This document shows positions 1-6,947 of a DNA stretch of 21,400 nucleotides, piece after piece. The translations under genes and the position numbers were made by a program. Location of the stretch: contig JAOUFL010000006.1 of the NCBI GenBank assembly GCA_029858245.1, positions 1 through 21,400 of the forward strand, in the 5' to 3' direction. How positions within the stretch are numbered: position 1 is the stretch's first letter; every line of letters begins with the position of its first letter. The notes under the pieces were generated by a model that saw nothing but the letters and a program-made list of their open reading frames with translations, was not told where the DNA came from and made no database searches. Origin of the DNA: Candidatus Zixiibacteriota bacterium (lineage in GTDB: Bacteria; Zixibacteria; MSB-5A5; RBG-16-43-9).

Positions 1-845
1 ATGCAGATAATAATCTGGACATTCAGGAGTTTATGATCATCCCTGCTGGTGGAAAATCTTTTAAGGAATCCCTGAGAATGGGGGTTGAGGTGTTTCATCA
101 TCTGAAGAAGGTTTTAAAGGAGAGAAATTTCAATACCGGAGTGGGAGATGAAGGTGGTTTTGCACCAAACCTTGGCTCAAACGAGGAGGGCTTCCAGGTT
201 ATAATGGAGGCAATAGATAAAGCCGGATATAGATCAGGAGAGGATATATTCCTGGGAATTGATGCTGCCGCCTCAGAATTCTATAATAGTGAGGATAAGC
301 TTTATATATTTAAAGCCGAGGGAAGAAAGCTTTCCAGCCAGGAGCTTATTCATTATTATGAAGAGCTCTTGAGTAAATACCCGATTGTATCAATCGAGGA
401 CGGATTAGCTGAGGATGACTGGGATGGCTGGGTGAAACTAACTGAAAAGTTAGGAAGTAGAATCCAGATTGTCGGGGATGATATTTTCGTCACTAATCCA
501 AAAAGACTAAAGCTGGGAATAGAGAAAAAAGCAGCTAATGCTATCCTTATCAAATTGAACCAGATAGGTACCTTGACTGAGACTTTAGATACTATTGATA
601 TGGCAAAAAAGGCAGGATTCAAAACTGTAATATCCCATCGTTCAGGAGAGACGGAGGATACAACTATTGCCGATGTTGCAGTTGCTGTCTCCTCTGGTCA
701 GATAAAGAGCGGCTCAAGTTCAAGAACTGACAGGGTTTGTAAGTATAACCAGCTTTTGAGGATAGAGGAAAACCTGGGCAAAAAAGCTGTTTATGCCGGG
801 GGGAACATCTTTTCTGGTTTAAGTAAAGGTAAACCAGTATGTTGA
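1..845 (+). CDS. eno: enolase, 3' part (5' end outside window)
   Basis: Enolase converts 2-phosphoglycerate to phosphoenolpyruvate in cytoplasmic glycolysis. The open frame already runs at base 3 and reads ADNNLDIQEFMIIPAGG, the conserved stretch found about a third of the way into enolases. The gene is therefore cut by the window edge, and the internal ATG at 33 is not its start. About 280 residues of a usual ~430 are present. Visible family signatures are the metal/catalytic segment SIEDGLAEDDWDGW, IVGDDIFVTNPKRL, the catalytic-lysine segment ILIKLNQIGTLTETL, the histidine-containing VISHRSGETEDT and the C-terminal YAGGNIFSGL. The stop overlaps the start of the ftsB-like gene, a pairing (eno-ftsB/divIC) common in bacteria. 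The PEP it makes is the phosphate donor for enzyme I encoded later in the window. Confidence 0.97.
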   Translation, partial: ADNNLDIQEFMIIPAGGKSFKESLRMGVEVFHHLKKVLKERNFNTGVGDEGGFAPNLGSNEEGFQVIMEAIDKAGYRSGEDIFLGIDAAASEFYNSEDKLYIFKAEGRKLSSQELIHYYEELLSKYPIVSIEDGLAEDDWDGWVKLTEKLGSRIQIVGDDIFVTNPKRLKLGIEKKAANAILIKLNQIGTLTETLDTIDMAKKAGFKTVISHRSGETEDTTIADVAVAVSSGQIKSGSSSRTDRVCKYNQLLRIEENLGKKAVYAGGNIFSGLSKGKPVC

Positions 846-1225
846 TGAGGAAAAAAAATCCCAGAAAAAATGTCTTTTTCGAAAGGTTGGATAAAAATGT
901 ATTCTCCCAGAAGAAGATATTAAGACGGTTATTTTTTCTACTGGTTTTATTTTTAATATTCTATCTTTATTTTGTCGGGGATTATGGATTTTTAAGGCTT
1001 CTTTCTCTGAAAAAGGAAAAAGACAGCTTGATACTGGAGACCAAAAAGCTACAAGCTCAGAATATGGACTCGGAGATGGAGATAGGTAAGCTAAAGGAGG
1101 ATCTTTTCTATATCGAAAAAGTCGCCCGAGAAAGATACGGGATGGCAAAAGAAGACGAGTTGATCTACAAATTTATCCAGCCACAGGATAATTCCTCAAC
1201 GCCTTTTCCCGAAGAGACCAAATGA
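839..1225 (+). CDS. ftsB: FtsB/DivIC-family septum formation initiator protein
   Basis: This is a predicted single-pass membrane protein of the divisome, which in the family links FtsL/FtsQ (DivIB) and helps activate septal wall synthesis. The 128 residues show a basic N-terminal cytoplasmic segment, one transmembrane helix at about residues 29-48 (RRLFFLLVLFLIFYLYFVGD), then a charged heptad-like coiled coil (about 55-90) and the family motif around VARERYGMAKEDELIYKF, typical of the FtsB/DivIC domain. The start ATG lies inside the end of eno. A second in-frame ATG at 845 overlaps the eno stop as TGATG and is an equally plausible start. The stop overlaps the recO start as ATGA, suggesting translational coupling. 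The family assignment is firm, but FtsB and DivIC cannot be told apart here. Confidence 0.88.
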   Translation: MLMRKKNPRKNVFFERLDKNVFSQKKILRRLFFLLVLFLIFYLYFVGDYGFLRLLSLKKEKDSLILETKKLQAQNMDSEMEIGKLKEDLFYIEKVARERYGMAKEDELIYKFIQPQDNSSTPFPEETK

Positions 1226-1980
1226 GTCTGGTTAAATCCGAAGGGATAGTATTAAAAGGTATAAAGTACGGTGACACCTCGATGATCTTTTCCCTTTACA
1301 CCAGGGATTTCGGAAAAATAAAACTTTTGGCAAAAGGTATAAAGAACAAGAGAAGCAGGATTGCCCCGCTGGGGGTTTTTTCCTTAGCCGAGATCGTTTG
1401 CTACAGGAAGGAAAGAAATGAACTACAACTCCTCTCTTCAGCGGAGAGCCTGAAAAATTTCCCCGGTTTGAGCAAATCCATAAATCGATTTTCCTGGGCT
1501 TCGGCTTTAACTGAGCTTTTAGAGCAATTGATAAAGGGGGAAGAGCCTAACCAGAGGATTTTCAATTTAAGCCTGAAGGTTTTATCTCAAATGGAGAAAA
1601 CAGACGAAATGAATCTGGAAAAACTATTCTGGGTTTTTGCACTTAAGCTTCTTTCGCATTTAGGGTATAAACCCAGGCTGGATGTATGCGTGGGCTGCGG
1701 TAAGGAGATAAAAGGAAAAGAGGTCTTTTTAAGCCCGGAAAGGGGTGGGATTATCTGTCCTGTGTGTACCCGGGAGGGTGAATATTATCTCAAACTAAGT
1801 AGAAGAAGCTATCTTTCAGTCAGAAAACTTCTTTCCTTAGATATAAGAGCAGTGGATAAATATCTGGTGGATAAAGAAAACCTGGATGAAATTGGAGAGA
1901 TGGTTAACAGTTTTATCAATTATCATATCGGAACCAGGAACTTGAAATCGTTAGAATTTTTAAGAAAGGTATCTATTTAG
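1222..1980 (+). CDS. recO: DNA repair protein RecO
   Basis: RecO acts in RecFOR recombinational repair, annealing single strands and helping load RecA onto SSB-coated DNA. The 252-residue product has the usual length. The N-terminal OB-fold begins SLVKSEGIVLKGIKYGDTSMIFSLYTRDFGKIKLLAKG, a strong match to the family start. The helical C-terminal part contains a four-cysteine zinc site, CVGCGK at about residues 154-159 followed by CPVC about 20 residues on. Its ATG overlaps the stop of the ftsB-like gene by four bases (ATGA), so it is probably co-translated. No oddities were seen. Confidence 0.95.
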   Translation: MSLVKSEGIVLKGIKYGDTSMIFSLYTRDFGKIKLLAKGIKNKRSRIAPLGVFSLAEIVCYRKERNELQLLSSAESLKNFPGLSKSINRFSWASALTELLEQLIKGEEPNQRIFNLSLKVLSQMEKTDEMNLEKLFWVFALKLLSHLGYKPRLDVCVGCGKEIKGKEVFLSPERGGIICPVCTREGEYYLKLSRRSYLSVRKLLSLDIRAVDKYLVDKENLDEIGEMVNSFINYHIGTRNLKSLEFLRKVSI

Positions 1981-1997
1981 ATTTATTATTTGATATG

Positions 1998-2004
1998 AGG
2001 AGGT
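1998..2004 (+). promoter_or_regulatory. strong ribosome binding site for glyS (TTG start)
   Basis: AGGAGGT lies just upstream of a TTG codon at 2008. It supports the TTG as the real start, because the protein from there begins exactly where GlyRS homology begins. The short gap after recO (27 nt) leaves no room for a T-box or other leader. Confidence 0.6.
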
Positions 2005-2007
2005 AAG

Positions 2008-3321
2008 TTGACCAATAAGAAAACTCAAGACCTGATGGATAAATTGGTCTCTTTATGTAAGAGAAGAGGGTTCATCTTCCAATCCAGCGAAATCTATGGT
2101 GGGGTAAATAGCTGCTGGGATTACGGTCCTATGGGTGTGGAGTTAAAAAATAACATCAAGTCATGCTGGTGGAAGAATATGACTCAGCTCAGGGATGATA
2201 TCGAGGGATTAGATGCTTCCATACTGATGCATCCCCAGGTGTGGATAACCTCAGGGCATGTGGGGTCCTTTGCTGATCCTATGGTGGACTGCAAAAACTG
2301 CAAGATGAGGTTCAAGGCAGAGGAAGTCGAAGGAGAAAAATGCCCGAACTGCGGAGGAGAATTGACGGATGCACGGCAGTTTAATCTGATGTTCAAAACC
2401 CATATGGGACCAGTAGAGGATGATGCCTCGGTGATTTACCTGCGCCCGGAAACTGCGCAGGGTATTTATGTTAATTTTTTGAACGTATTAGCGCCTTCGA
2501 GACAGAAGCTTCCTTTTGGTATAGCCCAGATAGGGAAAGCATTTAGAAACGAGATCTCACCGGGTAATTTTATTTTCCGTTCCCGCGAATTCGAGCAGAT
2601 GGAGATGCAGTATTTCATCCACCCTAAAGAAGATGATAAATGGATAGAATACTGGAAAGAGGAGAGGCTGATATGGTATCACAATATAGGGATAAAAAAA
2701 GAGAATTTGAGATTTCACCAGCATGACAAAAAGGAATTAGCTTTTTATGCCAAGACGGCTTTTGATATAGAATACAATTTCCCATTTGGCTGGAAAGAGA
2801 TAGAGGGGATTCATAATCGAACCGATTATGATCTTTCCCGGCATACTCAAGCAACGGGCAAGGACTTATCCTATTTTAATGATCAGACAAAAGAAAGGTT
2901 TATCCCCTATATCATAGAAACTTCAGCCGGTGTTGACCGTACAATGCTGGTCTGCCTGATAGATGGATATCATGAGGAGGTGGTCAGAGGTGAGGAGAGA
3001 ACGGTGCTGAGATTAGACCCTAAAATCGCTCCCATCAAGGCCGGGATCTATCCTCTGGTCAAAAGGGAGAATATGCCTGAAATTGCAAAAAAGATCGAGG
3101 ATTTACTTAAACCTCACTTCAAGGTTTTCTACGATGAAGGGGGAGCAGTTGGCAGAAGGTACAGAAGGCAGGATGAGGCAGGAACACCTTTTGGCATAAC
3201 CGTGGATTCCCAGACATTGCAGGACCAAACCGTGACTATAAGAGAAAGGGATTCGATGGAGCAGATCAGGGTGAAGATTGATGATTTGGTCAGAGAGTTA
3301 GAGAGAAAAATTTGGGAATAA
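2008..3321 (+). CDS. glyS: glycyl-tRNA synthetase, single-chain (alpha2) type
   Basis: This is a class II aminoacyl-tRNA synthetase that charges tRNA-Gly. At 437 residues it is the homodimeric single-polypeptide type (as in Thermus, some Firmicutes and eukaryotes), not the GlyQ/GlyS heterotetramer. The N-terminus LMDKLVSLCKRRGFIFQSSEIYGG is characteristic. A zinc-ribbon-like CxxC...CxxC insert (CKNC, CPNC) occurs at about residues 95-118. Motif 2 is around FRNEISPGNFIFRSREFEQMEM, the region containing the catalytic arginine. Motif 3 is ETSAGVDRTML near residue 307. The C-terminal anticodon-binding domain includes VFYDEGGAVGRRYRRQDEAGTPFGITVD. The start is TTG at 2008. It sits downstream of recO in the same orientation and is followed by the more AT-rich accessory stretch. 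Confidence 0.96.
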   Translation: MTNKKTQDLMDKLVSLCKRRGFIFQSSEIYGGVNSCWDYGPMGVELKNNIKSCWWKNMTQLRDDIEGLDASILMHPQVWITSGHVGSFADPMVDCKNCKMRFKAEEVEGEKCPNCGGELTDARQFNLMFKTHMGPVEDDASVIYLRPETAQGIYVNFLNVLAPSRQKLPFGIAQIGKAFRNEISPGNFIFRSREFEQMEMQYFIHPKEDDKWIEYWKEERLIWYHNIGIKKENLRFHQHDKKELAFYAKTAFDIEYNFPFGWKEIEGIHNRTDYDLSRHTQATGKDLSYFNDQTKERFIPYIIETSAGVDRTMLVCLIDGYHEEVVRGEERTVLRLDPKIAPIKAGIYPLVKRENMPEIAKKIEDLLKPHFKVFYDEGGAVGRRYRRQDEAGTPFGITVDSQTLQDQTVTIRERDSMEQIRVKIDDLVRELERKIWE

Positions 3322-3357
3322 AATATATTTTCTCTGATTGAGGAAGAGGGCATAAAT

Positions 3358-3642
3358 ATGAAAAAAAGATATTACGACAAAGAAGGTATTATTTATGTGA
3401 AATTGAAACCTAAAACTGATCAAGGAAAGTTCATAAAGGTACTCGATTCTTTAAAATTGCCTGAAGGAGCTAAAATTAACCGTATTATGTCTTTAATGAT
3501 AGGCTCTTTTGATTTAATTATACTTGTATCAGCTTCTGATATAGAAACAATCGAGGAGTTTGTTATTAGTTCTTTAAGGCAGAATCCATATGTTTTAGAT
3601 ACACAAACAGTTATTGGATTAATTGTAAAATCATATGAATAA
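3358..3642 (+). CDS. stand-alone Lrp/AsnC ligand-binding (RAM) domain protein
   Basis: The product is 94 residues and resembles the C-terminal effector-binding domain (RAM/AsnC_trans_reg) of Lrp/AsnC regulators: an opening beta strand (GIIYVKLKPKT), a helix, then the typical GSFDLIILVSASDIETIEEFVISSLRQNPYV core and a final strand (DTQTVIGLIV). There is no helix-turn-helix, so it should not bind DNA alone. Stand-alone RAM proteins usually sense small molecules or oligomerise with full-length Lrp proteins. The start is ATG with a purine-rich GAGGAAGAGGG upstream. Base composition is visibly more AT-rich than glyS. The last 8 bases of the gene, ATGAATAA, also contain an ATG that begins an aborted copy of the next gene (see the duplication at 3509-3806). 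Confidence 0.75.
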   Translation: MKKRYYDKEGIIYVKLKPKTDQGKFIKVLDSLKLPEGAKINRIMSLMIGSFDLIILVSASDIETIEEFVISSLRQNPYVLDTQTVIGLIVKSYE

Positions 3643-3661
3643 TATTGTGGTTCTCACATGA
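3635..3661 (+). pseudogene. aborted 5' end of the 152-residue membrane-protein gene
   Basis: ATG AAT AAT ATT GTG GTT CTC ACA TGA encodes MNNIVVLT in part and stops after eight codons. Its first 23 bases are identical to the start of the intact gene at 3784. It is the leftover 5' end created by the 149-nt tandem duplication. Confidence 0.7.
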
Positions 3662-3791
3662 CTTAATTATACTTGTATCAACTTCTGGTCTATATACAAA
3701 CGAGGAGTTTGTTATTAATTCTTTAAAGCAAAATCCAATTGATTTAGATACATAAACAGTTGTTAGATTAAGTGTAAAATCATATGAATAA
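3660..3791 (+). pseudogene. decayed duplicate of the Lrp/AsnC-domain gene tail
   Basis: In the frame matching the intact gene this reads DLIILVSTSGLYTNEEFVIN..., clearly the same segment. A CAA to TAA change at 3753-3755 stops the frame early, and there is no start codon context or 5' half. It retains the original ending VKSYE followed by TAA at 3789-3791. It is a non-coding relic of the tandem duplication, but it now supplies the upstream sequence of the 152-residue protein gene. Confidence 0.8.
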
Positions 3792-4242
3792 TATTGTGGT
3801 TCTCACTATAATTTTTGGAGTTATTACATTTTGTGCTATGATTATAGGTATTTATGCTTACAGCGAGTCAAGAAAAACTAATAATCTACTCGGAGAAGCA
3901 AAGCGAAAATCATCCTTACAAAGAGCAGTACGTGAATTACGGAAGGAGAAAGAATTACTTACTAAAGAAATAGAGAGACAAAGGGATGCAAAGTTATTTA
4001 TTAAATTATTGGAAGTTGAGGAAGAGATATATAAGAAAGGAAAGGAGAAGGAGAAAATCCTTGAGCAGCTGCCATTTGGAAGAATACTTCAAAATGAAAA
4101 ACTGTTTGTGACAGAAGCTACTTCTCGTATGGAGCAGAAAAAAAGACACTGGGATATTATGCAAAATTTTATTCTAAGTTTAGGTGGTGTTGCAGCAGTA
4201 ATTACTATAATTTTGTTCATTTATAGCTTAATAAAACAGTAA
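3784..4242 (+). CDS. unrecognised membrane protein with central coiled coil
   Basis: I do not recognise the family. The 152 residues have an N-terminal hydrophobic helix (about residues 5-26, IVVLTIIFGVITFCAMIIGIYAY), a long charged helical or coiled-coil region (about 28-125, rich in K/E with heptad-like leucines) and a C-terminal hydrophobic helix (about 130-149, ILSLGGVAAVITIILFIYSLI). Two membrane spans with a ~100-residue helical loop on one side are the simplest topology. The start ATG lies inside the duplicated lrp-like tail. Before the duplication it overlapped the lrp-like stop by eight bases, which implies the two were translationally coupled. Neighbours are another membrane-anchored protein and a nuclease. 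The function is unknown. Confidence 0.6.
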   Translation: MNNIVVLTIIFGVITFCAMIIGIYAYSESRKTNNLLGEAKRKSSLQRAVRELRKEKELLTKEIERQRDAKLFIKLLEVEEEIYKKGKEKEKILEQLPFGRILQNEKLFVTEATSRMEQKKRHWDIMQNFILSLGGVAAVITIILFIYSLIKQ

Positions 4243-4355
4243 AAAAACAAGACAGCTATGTACTGGAAACAAATCAAAGCTTTTTGTTGAAAAAAATAGT
4301 AGTTTTTAAGATAGATTTGGGCCACATTTATTTAATTTAATCATTGGAGGCTATT

Positions 4356-4979
4356 ATGTCAATTGAAGTAATTTTGGGTGGATTGATCGGGTCAATCTTA
4401 ACGGTTATTATAACAAAAGTATTAGATATAGTACAAAAAGGTAGAGAACATAGATATTCATTACAAAAATCTTTTTTTGAGAAAAAACTTCAAGCAGCTG
4501 AAGCTGCAGTATCACAGTGGTATATAATTGCATCTTCCGTAGGTAGTTTTGCTAAATTATATGAACGTATGTCTAATAAAGAAAAAGAGTTGGATTACCA
4601 AGTATTCAGGGTAATGAATGAGAGTTTCTCTTCGCAACTACAAAAATTGTTAGAGAAATCAAACGAAATATCCAATTCAGTACTTCTTTATTTTGATATT
4701 GAAGACTCTGATTTTTGGAATTATGAACCCTTCGGTAAATATTTGGATTCTCTTTCTTCAATCGTTAGCTTGGATATGTCTATGAGAATTATGGTGGATA
4801 TTTATGATAAGGTTAAGGGGACAAAATACGAAAGCATGGCAAAAAATGAGATCGAAAAGATAAAAGAACAATCTAAAGAGCGTTTTAAGGACCTTTCTTT
4901 GATACTTGATAAAGCAAATAAAGAAATTATTAATCTCTTGCGTAAACTTCGCAGTGAAATGAAAAAGTATGAGACTTAA
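4356..4979 (+). CDS. unrecognised membrane-anchored helical protein
   Basis: I do not recognise the family. I chose ATG 4356 because GGAGG at 4346-4350 sits five bases upstream; a TTG at 4344 would place that site inside the gene. The 207-residue product has an N-terminal transmembrane helix (EVILGGLIGSILTVIITKVL, about residues 3-23) followed by a mostly helical, charged region to the end. It contains a KSFFEKKLQAAEAAVSQWY segment and a lysine/glutamate-rich C-terminus (about 165-207) suggestive of coiled coil. The topology suggests a single anchor with a soluble helical domain. It lies in the AT-rich island between the two-span protein and the nuclease, 113 nt downstream of the former. The function is unknown, and a role with the nuclease is only inferred from adjacency. 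Confidence 0.6.
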   Translation: MSIEVILGGLIGSILTVIITKVLDIVQKGREHRYSLQKSFFEKKLQAAEAAVSQWYIIASSVGSFAKLYERMSNKEKELDYQVFRVMNESFSSQLQKLLEKSNEISNSVLLYFDIEDSDFWNYEPFGKYLDSLSSIVSLDMSMRIMVDIYDKVKGTKYESMAKNEIEKIKEQSKERFKDLSLILDKANKEIINLLRKLRSEMKKYET

Positions 4980-5015
4980 TTATTAATAGTTTATATATGT
5001 TGTGTCAGATAGGAG

Positions 5016-5035
5016 TGCATTAGCTTGCTAATGCA
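5016..5035. repeat. perfect 8-bp stem hairpin
   Basis: TGCATTAG/CTAATGCA pair exactly around a CTTG loop. No T-run follows on the + strand, so it is not a standard intrinsic terminator. It sits immediately before the first 30-nt dispersed repeat and may belong to the same intergenic element. It is absent next to the second repeat copy. Confidence 0.6.
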
Positions 5036-5040
5036 AACTT

Positions 5041-5070
5041 GTAGGTCAAGCATAGCGAAGCCTACTTGAA
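5041..5070 (+). repeat. 30-nt flanking repeat, copy 1
   Basis: This begins GTAGGTCAAGCAT and ends in CCTACTTGAA. It matches 26 of 30 bases of the copy at 6221-6250 in the same orientation. GTAGG at its start can pair with CCTAC near its end, so it may fold as a small stem-loop. It lies 16 bases before the nuclease start codon. Confidence 0.8.
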
Positions 5071-5086
5071 TAAATAAACTTAACAA

Positions 5087-6214
5087 ATGCCCATTGATTT
5101 CAAAGAAATAAAAAGCTGGAAAGATTTCCAAGATATGATTCGAGATATTCTGAAAGAAGAATGTTTTACAATTGTGTCAGAAAGTGGTATAGGTCCTGAT
5201 CAAGGAAAAGATTTGATTATTAAAGGTAAATTAAAAAATACTCTTGAAGAGAAAGAGAGAAAATATTTAGTTCAATGTAAACATAAAGCCAAATCTAGTA
5301 AAAACGTTTCTGAAAAGGAAATTGGCAGTATTATGGATAAAATATCACAGCATGAGGTTGAAGGTTACTTAATTGCAACTTCTACTGACATAACTTCTGG
5401 ATTGCAAGGTGTGATAGATGGTATTAATAAGAATGAAAAAAATTATTTTGTGGGCTATTGGTCCAAGAATACAATAGAGAAGAAATTAATAGAACATCCA
5501 AATATATACTTACAATATATGCCAAAGAGTTATTCTAAATTTTATAAAATAGTAGAAAAGGGGAAATCCTTACATGGTTATATAGAAAAAAAATTACCGG
5601 TAGAACAGTCTAGAAAAATTACTAAAATATTAGTAGAGGATAGAGATTCCCCTCCGTATATACTGCATTCAACTAAACCAATAACTTTTCAGTTTAATGA
5701 TTCTCCTGATATGAATTTACAATTTAATATGGTAAACCAAGAGGCTTCGAATTGGATTACATACCATTCTAAAGATTCTCATGGGATTCTAAAAACTGAG
5801 TATTATGAAAATATTGGTAGAAAAATTGTGAATTTATATCCCATGAAATTTGGAGAGAAATTTAAACTTAAATATCCATTATATACACAGAGGATGTATA
5901 AGAAAAAATTTAAATTACATTTTAAAACTAAACACCCTTTTATATTTTTTATTTATGTTTATGGAGAAGATGGTAAATTTTATTATATAGACTATCGTTC
6001 CCAAAAAGGTAAGCCCAAAGCAACTTCATACGGGGGAGTTCCTTACGCTGAGTACTTTCTTGGTCCAGAAATTTTAGATGATAAATGGACATTATTACAA
6101 AGAAACATAGAAAAAGACTTGCAAAAAGTTTACAAAATAAAGTCTGCTTTTGCTGTTTATTTTTGCTTTTCTGTTACTGGTCCTTTTAAAATAGATTATA
6201 TAGAATTACTTTAG
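5087..6214 (+). CDS. Mrr-like PD-(D/E)XK endonuclease with unknown C-terminal domain
   Basis: The N-terminal ~150 residues look like an Mrr-type restriction endonuclease domain. A helix (WKDFQDMIRDILKEE, residues 11-25) is followed by GPDQGKDLIIKG with the candidate catalytic Asp42, then YLVQCKHKA with Gln63-Cys64-Lys65 as the QxK form of the PD-(D/E)XK motif, and a downstream beta-strand segment GYLIATSTDIT. The remaining ~210 residues are not recognised. They look beta-rich, and the end (DDKWTLLQRNIEKDL ... GPFKIDYIELL) resembles the closing strands of jelly-roll, galactose-binding-like domains. The codon and base use are very AT-rich. There is no clear SD before ATG 5087. No methyltransferase is adjacent, so it could be a modification-dependent or defence nuclease, or a mobile-element remnant; the DNA target is unknown. 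Confidence 0.7.
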   Translation: MPIDFKEIKSWKDFQDMIRDILKEECFTIVSESGIGPDQGKDLIIKGKLKNTLEEKERKYLVQCKHKAKSSKNVSEKEIGSIMDKISQHEVEGYLIATSTDITSGLQGVIDGINKNEKNYFVGYWSKNTIEKKLIEHPNIYLQYMPKSYSKFYKIVEKGKSLHGYIEKKLPVEQSRKITKILVEDRDSPPYILHSTKPITFQFNDSPDMNLQFNMVNQEASNWITYHSKDSHGILKTEYYENIGRKIVNLYPMKFGEKFKLKYPLYTQRMYKKKFKLHFKTKHPFIFFIYVYGEDGKFYYIDYRSQKGKPKATSYGGVPYAEYFLGPEILDDKWTLLQRNIEKDLQKVYKIKSAFAVYFCFSVTGPFKIDYIELL

Positions 6215-6220
6215 CAGTTT

Positions 6221-6250
6221 GTAGGTCAAGCATGGTAAAGCCTGCTTGAA
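6221..6250 (+). repeat. 30-nt flanking repeat, copy 2
   Basis: This is the direct repeat of 5041-5070, with four mismatches. One of them (A to G in CCTAC giving CCTGC) turns a U-A pair of the putative stem into U-G, so the stem is preserved. It begins seven bases after the nuclease stop codon, so the two copies closely bracket that gene. Confidence 0.8.
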
Positions 6251-6274
6251 AAACACTGCTTTACCCAAATCCAA

Positions 6275-6913
6275 ATGGGTTCATATTTAATTCTCAGGAT
6301 AACGAAGCTTAAGCTTAAAGGGGAAAGAATTGTCATTCGTCCACTCAAAAGAAATGACATTGATAAAAGGTTAGCCTGGCAGGAATATCCCGACCCTTTG
6401 TATGCGCATTACAACTTGAAGGATATAACCCAAGCTCAAAAGAGAGAATGGTATAAGAAGAGGAAGAAAGATCCTAAAATGCTATATTTAGCCATAGATG
6501 ATCTCAAGGGTGAGCTTCTGGGGTTTCTTAATCTTTATGATATCGATTGGGAAAATAAAAAGGCAAGATTGGGTATTTATCTGGGTTATGAATATACAGG
6601 TAAAGGTCATGGAACCGAATCGATTAAAAATTTCTTACCCTATTATTTTGAGAGGATGAAATTCAGAGAGCTGGGTCTGGATGTGGCTTCCTTTAATTTG
6701 AGGGCGATTAGATGTTATCTCAAATGCGGATTTAAACTTGCCGGAACCAAATTCAATAAACACGATCCCAGAAGCAAGATTGATATATTCGGGGATGAGA
6801 AATATAAAGACATAAGGAAATATTTCAAAAAGGAGGGGAATGAAATACTGGTTCAATTTGAAGAAATGAGGATGACTGACGAAATATGGTATAAAAATAG
6901 AACTCTTTTATGA
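6275..6913 (+). CDS. GNAT-family N-acetyltransferase (RimJ/RimL-like)
   Basis: This is an acetyl-CoA-dependent N-acetyltransferase; the substrate cannot be told (ribosomal protein, small molecule or sugar amine). The family start LKGERIVIRPLKRNDID lies at residues 14-30. The central strands LYLAIDDLKGELLGFLNLYDIDW are followed by the acetyl-CoA pyrophosphate-binding motif in GYEYTGKGHGTESIKNFL (about residues 109-126) and the typical LGLDVASFNLRAIRCYLKCGFKLAGT segment (about 131-156). The start ATG 6275 has no SD and adds 13 residues before the usual family start, but no better in-frame ATG exists. A weak ACCCA/TGGGT inverted repeat overlaps the start. Base composition is closer to the core genes than to the nuclease island, so the island boundary is probably just upstream. 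Confidence 0.85.
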   Translation: MGSYLILRITKLKLKGERIVIRPLKRNDIDKRLAWQEYPDPLYAHYNLKDITQAQKREWYKKRKKDPKMLYLAIDDLKGELLGFLNLYDIDWENKKARLGIYLGYEYTGKGHGTESIKNFLPYYFERMKFRELGLDVASFNLRAIRCYLKCGFKLAGTKFNKHDPRSKIDIFGDEKYKDIRKYFKKEGNEILVQFEEMRMTDEIWYKNRTLL

Positions 6914-6947
6914 AGTAAAATCGGGAAAATTATTTTATATACAATTT

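Larger units (their letters stand above)
3509..3806 (+). repeat. 149-nt gapless tandem duplication
   Basis: Bases 3509-3657 and 3658-3806 align without gaps at an offset of 149. I counted 17 mismatches over the 147 compared positions (about 88% identity), with the last 27 bases identical. The unit covers the 3' half of the Lrp/AsnC-domain gene plus the first 23 bases of the following gene. Copy 1 keeps the intact lrp-like tail but an aborted downstream start. Copy 2 has a broken lrp-like tail but the intact downstream start. Confidence 0.9.

Noticed and set aside
819..1148. 109-residue minus-strand ORF opposite the ftsB-like gene
   Set aside because: The + strand product has the expected transmembrane-plus-coiled-coil design and overlapping junctions on both sides; the antisense frame has nothing.
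1981..2007. T-box or glycine riboswitch before glyS
   Set aside because: Only 27 bases separate recO and glyS, too short for either element.
4255..4355. Promoter before the 207-residue protein (TTGAAA followed by AT-rich sequence)
   Set aside because: The best -10 match is poor at acceptable spacing, and random matches are expected in such AT-rich sequence.
5087..6214. Classic type II restriction-modification pair
   Set aside because: No methyltransferase gene is adjacent; the only one in the window starts about 14.5 kb away beyond many core genes.
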